A stretch of 64,000 nucleotides of DNA from Amyelois transitella (taxonomy: Eukaryota > Arthropoda > Insecta > Lepidoptera > Pyralidae), in the NCBI RefSeq assembly GCF_032362555.1, contig NC_083536.1, forward strand, positions 12,214,001 to 12,278,000. The letters run 5' to 3'. The number at the start of each line of letters is the position of its first letter. The stretch's first letter is position 1. The translations under genes were made by a program, and so were the position numbers. The notes below the pieces were generated by a model. That model did no database searches and was not told the DNA's origin. It worked only from the letters and a program-made list of their open reading frames with translations. Positions 59,687 to 64,000 of this stretch are shown piece after piece.

Positions 59687-60275
59687 CTAATTTTTCCATT
59701 TTCTCAAGTTCTTGTTGAAGTCTATGGTGTAATGAGAATGGTACCTTCCTGGGAGCATCGACTTTTGGTTGGACCTCAGGATTTGTTCTTATGTGACATT
59801 CACCAGGAACGCAACCAAGACACCGGTCTTTACAGAATTATTAAATTCAACAAGTTGATTCAAATTTATATTTTCTGACTGACTTGACTTTAGTAGAAAT
59901 GACTGTGACTGACTGTTTGTGATTTTAGGATCTATTACTTGACTTGAATTTGACTCCTTTTGACTAATTTCAGAAGACAATTGACTAATATCACTTTCTG
60001 ACTTTTGCCGGCATGTACTGTCCACACAAAAAACTCTTTTAATTAGTCCAATTTCTGAGCAGGTAAGTTTACCTAATACAGTTGGTGAATTCACATTTGC
60101 AATTAAGTATAAAATTAATTTGTTTTGTCATATGGAGGTCATTTAATTGGAATTTACACTCTAAGTTTTGTTGACCTAATACCTCTAGACTATTACCAGT
60201 GTATGACTTAAATTTTACATCTGTTTTAGACAATAAGTTTTTAGTATTAAGTGAATCATAAACACTTTTTGACAT
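59687..60275 (-). pseudogene. gypsy-3 protease-downstream and RT N-terminal pieces
   Basis: 60069-60275 (MSKSVYDSLNTKNLLSKTDVKF) and 59789-60094 resemble the segment between protease and RT of Mag-like elements. Between 59687 and 59789 the RT N-terminus (NPEVQPKVDAPRKVPFSLHH) is readable in another frame. The protease active site itself is not present: the sequence is cut at 60290. Confidence 0.65.
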
Positions 60276-60571
60276 AATGTTGACATCACTGCCTTTTTTT
60301 TTTTTTTTCTCCGAAGGGGAAATCCTTTTAACGGACTGCCTCCCGGGTCTTCACCCGGGAGAGTGTGGGACTCCTGGCATCTAATGTTCCAGCCTACCCA
60401 CTAAAACCCCTCCGGTGCGCCCTTTACGCCATTTTGAGGACATCATGGGATCGCATGGCATTTCACCACAATGCCCTCCGGCTCCCCTATGCGACTTGCC
60501 AGGGACTCTTACCGTTTAGGCGACCAGTAAGTTGCTGGCTGCCCTTTTTACTTCAGGGTCAAAATTTGCCC

Positions 60572-61446
60572 CTAATGAGGCAGTAAGCGCGCGCGATATC
60601 GCGCACGTCTTCTGCCCCCCCGTCCCCGACGATGTAGGGGCGCGTTAGGATCTTGCTCACGCGCCCTCTCAGCGGCCTCCTTCTGCGAGATGACGTGCTC
60701 GCAGAAACAGACAACTGCCATCCATTTGATCTCGCTACACAGCATCGCTGCTATGACGCTGTGCAGCGAGAGATCTCTGGTCCCTAGGACGGCTATAAGA
60801 TCAGCCCGCTCGTCTGACCACCTCGAACACTCTGCCAGAGTGTGTTGGGCTGTATCATCTGGCTCCCCACACTCATGACAGGCCTCTGTGGCCTCCCTTC
60901 CGATTCTATGCAGGTAATGACCGAAGCAGCCATGCCTGGTCATTACCTGCGTCAGTCTAAAAGTCACCTGGCCGTGGCGCCGGTCCAACCAGTTATCAAA
61001 CGATGGAAGGAGTGCCTCAATTGTACGATGTCCAAACTCAGAGTTCTCGAGGGCGCTCCTCCATCGCTCCCGCAATGCCACAGCCAGGTTCTCGCCAGCC
61101 GCTCCCGCCATCTCAGGTGTCTCCGCCCGCCTCCTCCTTTCCCAGTATGACTCGCTTTGGGCCAGTGCGTCTAGTTCCCAGGGTGGGGTACAAGCCAATG
61201 CGCAGGCTGCGGCCCACGCTATAGTGCTATAGGCCCTGCAAATGCGAATGGCCACCACACGCTGAGGCCTCCGCAGCAAGACCTTATTAGCTCTAGTGAG
61301 CCTGTCCGCCCATATTGGCGCCCCATACAGTGCCATGCTGCGTGTCACAGCTGCATATAGGCGCCGACACGGGGCACTAGGCCCGCCAACGTTAGGCAGA
61401 AGCCGGCTGAGCGCCGATGCAGTTGGCTCCTCGTGTAGTGGGAACA
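60572..61446 (-). pseudogene. R1-type ORF2 C-terminal region with zinc knuckle
   Basis: SALSRLLPNVGGPSAPCRRLY, SMALYGAPIWADRL, VVAIRICRAYSTI, then the C-terminal knuckle CHECGEPDDTAQHTLAEC (C-x2-C-x8-H-x4-C), a hallmark of R1-clade ORF2. It ends in a basic tail. Its upstream junction with RT is destroyed by the perfect palindrome at 61420-61469. Confidence 0.8.
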
Positions 61447-61469
61447 CCCACTACACGAGGAGCCAACTG
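61420..61469. repeat. Perfect inverted repeat, 23-bp arms, AACA spacer
   Basis: 61420-61442 and 61447-61469 are exact reverse complements. It lies inside R1-type ORF2 and breaks the frame (two ORFs overlap here with mirror-image residues). Confidence 0.95.
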
Positions 61470-62767
61470 TTTGAAGTGCTCCCGGAAATGCCATCGAGGA
61501 TCCAGTGTGATGCCAAGGTATTTTATATGTGACATCACAGGGACCCTATCCCCATCCACCATTATGTACGCACCAGCTGGAGTCGTCCAACCTCGACCGC
61601 CAAAGGCGATGGCCTCTGTTTTGCTCAAGGCCACCCTTAACCCTAGCATGCCGATGCGGCGGATCATCACTTCCGCCGCAACAGAAGCCCGGTGCAGAGT
61701 CTCCTCAAGTTCGTGACCCCAGGCTGCAACAAGTGTGTCATCTGCATAGCATAATACTTGCACCTGGGGTCCGAGATCCCCGCGGATAGCCCAATCATAT
61801 GCAATGTTCCACAACAGAGGTCCCAATACGGAACCCTGGGGAACACCACAGGCCATCGCCCTGGACGTCATGGCCCCATCTCTCTTTTCGTAGAGTACTA
61901 CCCTCCCCGTGAGGTAGTGCCCTACAATCTTCCTCAGATAAGGAGGTATGCCATGATATCGGAGCGCCTCGCCTATTACCTCGAATGGGATGGAGCCGAA
62001 GGCGTTTGCAATATCGAGGGATACTGCCACGGCCCCGCCCCCATTCGCCTTTGCCCTCTCCAAGAATGTTCTCAGCGACCCGATAGCATCCATCGTAGAC
62101 CGCCCAGTTCGAAAACCAAACTGGTGGGTCGAGATGTTGGGTCCCTCCCTTTCTAGATGCTGGATGATCCGGGACGCTATAATGCGCTCTAGCGTTTTCC
62201 CGACCTCATCCAGCATGACCAGGGGCTCCAACCACTGGGGGAGTCCTCAGGTCGACTCTCTTTCTTCAGGAGGCAGAGCCGACCCTCCTTCCAAATCCCG
62301 GGGAACCGCCCTGTTCGAAGGCAGTCTTCGAACAGGTGCCGCAGACGGTCTCCAAGGTGTGTCAGCGCCACTAGTAGGACGCGGCCCGGGACCCCGTCTG
62401 GGCCTGGAGCTTTTCTGCGTCCCCGTAGGCGGGTGATGGCCCAGTCCATCTCCGTGTCGCTGACTGGAGGTACTTCTTCTTCCACTGAGGACTCTCTCTC
62501 GGCGGCCATTCTTGGCGGGGCAAACTCCGGAACTGTGGGGAACAGGCCCTCTACTACGGTGCACAGAAGCTCCGGTTCAAGGGAGGCCGTTGGGGGGGCG
62601 CATTGCATTTTGTTGCGCACTAACTTGTATGGCCGCCCCCAGGGGTCCCTGTCCAGCGTAGCCAAGAATTCATTGTGTGCTCGGTCCTTAGCCTGCACTA
62701 TAGCGGAGGATAGGGCCATTTTGGCCTCACCTAGTGCTGCGTACAGGAGCTCCGCCTCACCTGGCAA
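61447..62767 (-). pseudogene. R1-type reverse transcriptase (two frames)
   Basis: 62189-62767: linker and RT fingers (GRPYKLVRNKMQC, KAPGDGVPG-type block as RKAPGPDGVPGRVLLVAL). 61392-62231: LVMLDEVGKTLERIIASRI, VSLDIANAFGSIPF, GVPQGSVLGPLLWNI, catalytic VLCYADDTLVAA. The two frames overlap around 62200-62230, where one frameshift separates them. Homologous to the R1-type RT at 42471-44153 but clearly diverged. Confidence 0.8.
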
Positions 62768-62845
62768 CCTGTTCCTTCGCCGCCTGCATCGGGTGTATTT
62801 CCGTCGGGCGTTATTACAGGTGCTGCGGAGAATCGCAATCTCTTC

Positions 62846-63295
62846 TTACCACCAGTAAACTTGTTTTTTCGCAGGCAGCGGACCCGACCTCCTCATGGAA
62901 GCATCGCAAATATTCTGCAGGGATTTCCGAAACTGACAGGCCCTTTCTTCCACGTCGAGGGACCTGTCCGGCGTAGGCGTTTGCCAATTTTCCCACAAGG
63001 CCGCCTCTTCTGCTGCATCAGTATTGAGACTGACCAGGCTCCATTTCCGGAATCGGTTTCGCAGACTACTGTCTCTTCGGTTGAGTGGTTGCGCCAAACC
63101 CGTTTTGGAGACCGACATTCTGATGTACAAGTGGTCAGAGAGGGTCTCCACATCCTCCAGGACACGCCAACCCGTGACTCGTGTTGCGACGGATGGGGTT
63201 GCGAACGACAGGTCAACTATTGACCCTCCATTCCATCGCACACAGGTGTTGGCAGTACCCCGGTTTAGGACATGTAGAAACCCCTTCACTTCCAC
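62846..63295 (-). pseudogene. R1-type endonuclease, C-terminal half
   Basis: VLNRGTANTCVRWNGGSIVDLSF, DVETLSDHLYIRMSVS (SDH catalytic motif), ending NICDASMRRSGP...KKQVYWW. The N-terminal half is missing. A stop follows at YWW at 62846 before the linker, in the same general order as in fragment I at 43-44 kb. Confidence 0.75.
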
Positions 63296-63340
63296 ACCTC
63301 ACTGGCTCGACAATGCACCTGTGCAACTGTCCCACTACGT

Positions 63341-63538
63341 CCACTCTCGCCGGCGGCTCTCGTGATACTGACGTAGTGACATTACACAAGTCACACGAGA
63401 CAGTGTATATATATATATCATATACATACATACACTACATCTCTCCCTTATTAAATAAATTAAACAATAATGTTGAAAAATATATATTCATTGATTTAAT
63501 ATAATTCCTGATCATACATGTAATAAATTGAATCAAAC
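63341..63538 (-). repeat. gypsy-4 3' LTR start and polypurine tract
   Basis: On the minus strand AATAAGGGAGAGA (about 63442-63455) is a polypurine tract, directly followed by TGTAGTGTATGTATG at about 63440, a TG-starting LTR. The LTR contains a TATATATATATA run (63403-63414) and is truncated on its left by, or merges into, the R1-type LINE. Confidence 0.55.
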
Positions 63539-63991
63539 TTATTTATTTATGTCTTCCTTATCTGCATTCCTTGAACTTTCCGGTTGCTCTTCTGGAATTG
63601 CGGTCCATTGACCTTCTATCTTCTTTAAGTGTACTATGTTTCTCCTCAGTGATTGTCCTGTTTGATCATTTCTGACTATTACATCTCCATGATTGGAGCT
63701 CTCAACAGTATGGGGTGTCGTGTTGTACTCCGAGCTTAGTTTATTTGATTTTTCCATATTTTTGATGTAGACCTTATCCCCTTCACTTAGATTTCTCACC
63801 TGAGCCCTCCTTTTCCTATCTCCATATTCCTTCCCCTTTTCTTTTTGAATTTTGTCTCGATCTCTTACTTCCATATCTATATTTGAACTGTCTAAGCCAT
63901 GTAGGGAAGGGATTTTATCCTTATTTTGTCGTTTAAAAAATAGCTCCGCCGGAGATTTACCAGTTGTGGTATGTGGTGTACTATTATACAT
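63539..63991 (-). CDS. gypsy-4 integrase C-terminal region (runs off the window)
   Basis: 150 residues: YNSTPHTTTGKSPAELFFKRQ is the conserved segment after the integrase catalytic Glu. It is followed by EYGDRKRRAQVRNLSEGDKVYI and SLRRNIVHLKKI, the C-terminal DNA/chromatin-binding part, and a stop. The frame remains open to the window end, so only the 3' end of pol is visible. It is unlike gypsy-1, -2 and -3 in sequence. Confidence 0.75.
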   Translation of the reverse strand: MYNSTPHTTTGKSPAELFFKRQNKDKIPSLHGLDSSNIDMEVRDRDKIQKEKGKEYGDRKRRAQVRNLSEGDKVYIKNMEKSNKLSSEYNTTPHTVESSNHGDVIVRNDQTGQSLRRNIVHLKKIEGQWTAIPEEQPESSRNADKEDINK

Positions 63992-64000
63992 TGTAAGATA

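Larger units (their letters stand above)
57241..60290 (-). mobile_element. gypsy-3, Mag-like Ty3/gypsy remnant
   Basis: Minus strand: protease-proximal pieces (59789-60275), RT-RNase H-integrase N-half (57935-59686), integrase C-half (57414-57782) and the protein C-terminus up to the RTE-2 insertion at 57240. Gag and LTRs are not seen: the 5' side is cut at 60290 by an R1-type LINE. Several frame lesions. Mag-like assignment is from the integrase style (YIVVQDYYSNYIEL). Confidence 0.75.
60293..63340 (-). mobile_element. R1-type LINE with poly(A) tail
   Basis: Minus strand. A run of about 17 T (60293-60309) on the plus strand is its poly(A). The 3' UTR is followed by ORF2 pieces (RT C-terminus 60572, RT, linker, endonuclease C-half). 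The 5' end is lost around 63300-63340, where it meets the LTR of gypsy-4. It is a different R1-type family from that at 41-44 kb. Confidence 0.8.

Noticed and set aside
60911-60949. 12-bp inverted repeat (CAGGTAATGACC ... GGTCATTACCTG)
   Set aside because: Its codons (QVMTRHGCFGHYL) are the normal conserved R1 C-terminal sequence and the frame is not disturbed; the pairing is probably chance.
62307-62336. Inverted repeat CCTGTTCGAAG/CTTCGAACAGG in R1-type RT
   Set aside because: It encodes the ordinary LFEDCLRTGRFP motif; not a fold-back scar.

Overview
This is eukaryotic, insect-type DNA, most probably from a moth or butterfly (Lepidoptera). The signs are spliced GT/AG introns, AACCT/TTAGG pentamers (the insect telomere unit), RTE-type LINEs with (TATG)n tails, Helitron pieces, a tRNA-derived SINE, and BEL/Pao and Ty3/gypsy elements. 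I recognise no host gene, rRNA gene, functional tRNA gene or CRISPR array. Essentially all coding capacity belongs to transposable elements or an endogenous virus-like element, often nested inside one another. The taxon is inferred from element types.

Layout. 1-4734: Ty3/gypsy element (gypsy-1, minus strand) with LTR sequence at both ends and a gag/pol frameshift heptamer. 4735-6577: LINE remnant fused in frame to a virus-like gene. 6578-9063: copy A of a Polinton/adintovirus-like cassette (fibre-like gene, a 332-aa gene, A32-type packaging ATPase). 9080-~14740: BEL/Pao element without a 5' LTR, then a 29-bp minisatellite (14745-15111). 15156-21821: second gypsy (gypsy-2) whose arginine/serine-rich gag is split by an RTE LINE. 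22230-28130: GC-rich Jockey-type LINE whose ORF1 carries 40-residue tandem repeats.

28447-40046: copy B of the virus-like cassette, including an integrase remnant. It is cut in two by 8.6 kb of nested LINEs (29388-38017), one of which contains a Tc1-like transposon. 40583-45944: RTE tail, two R1-type LINE pieces in circularly permuted order, another RT fragment, an interstitial telomere-like repeat and an RNase H fragment.

46130-53210: Helitron RepHel remnant, interrupted by a SINE and by a PIF/Harbinger transposon (47107-51337) whose two spliced genes (HARBI1-like transposase and Myb/SANT-like partner) both look intact. 53514-57240: second RTE, interrupted by a Jockey-like 3' fragment. 57241-60290: Mag-like gypsy remnant. 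60293-~63340: R1-type LINE. 63440-64000: 3' end of a fourth gypsy element that runs off the window.

The most interesting items are (i) the duplicated virus-like cassette; (ii) a potential H-type RNA pseudoknot in three LINE 3' ends, supported by compensatory base changes; (iii) the apparently complete two-gene Harbinger element; and (iv) several perfect fold-back palindromes, which are either template-switch scars or assembly artefacts.
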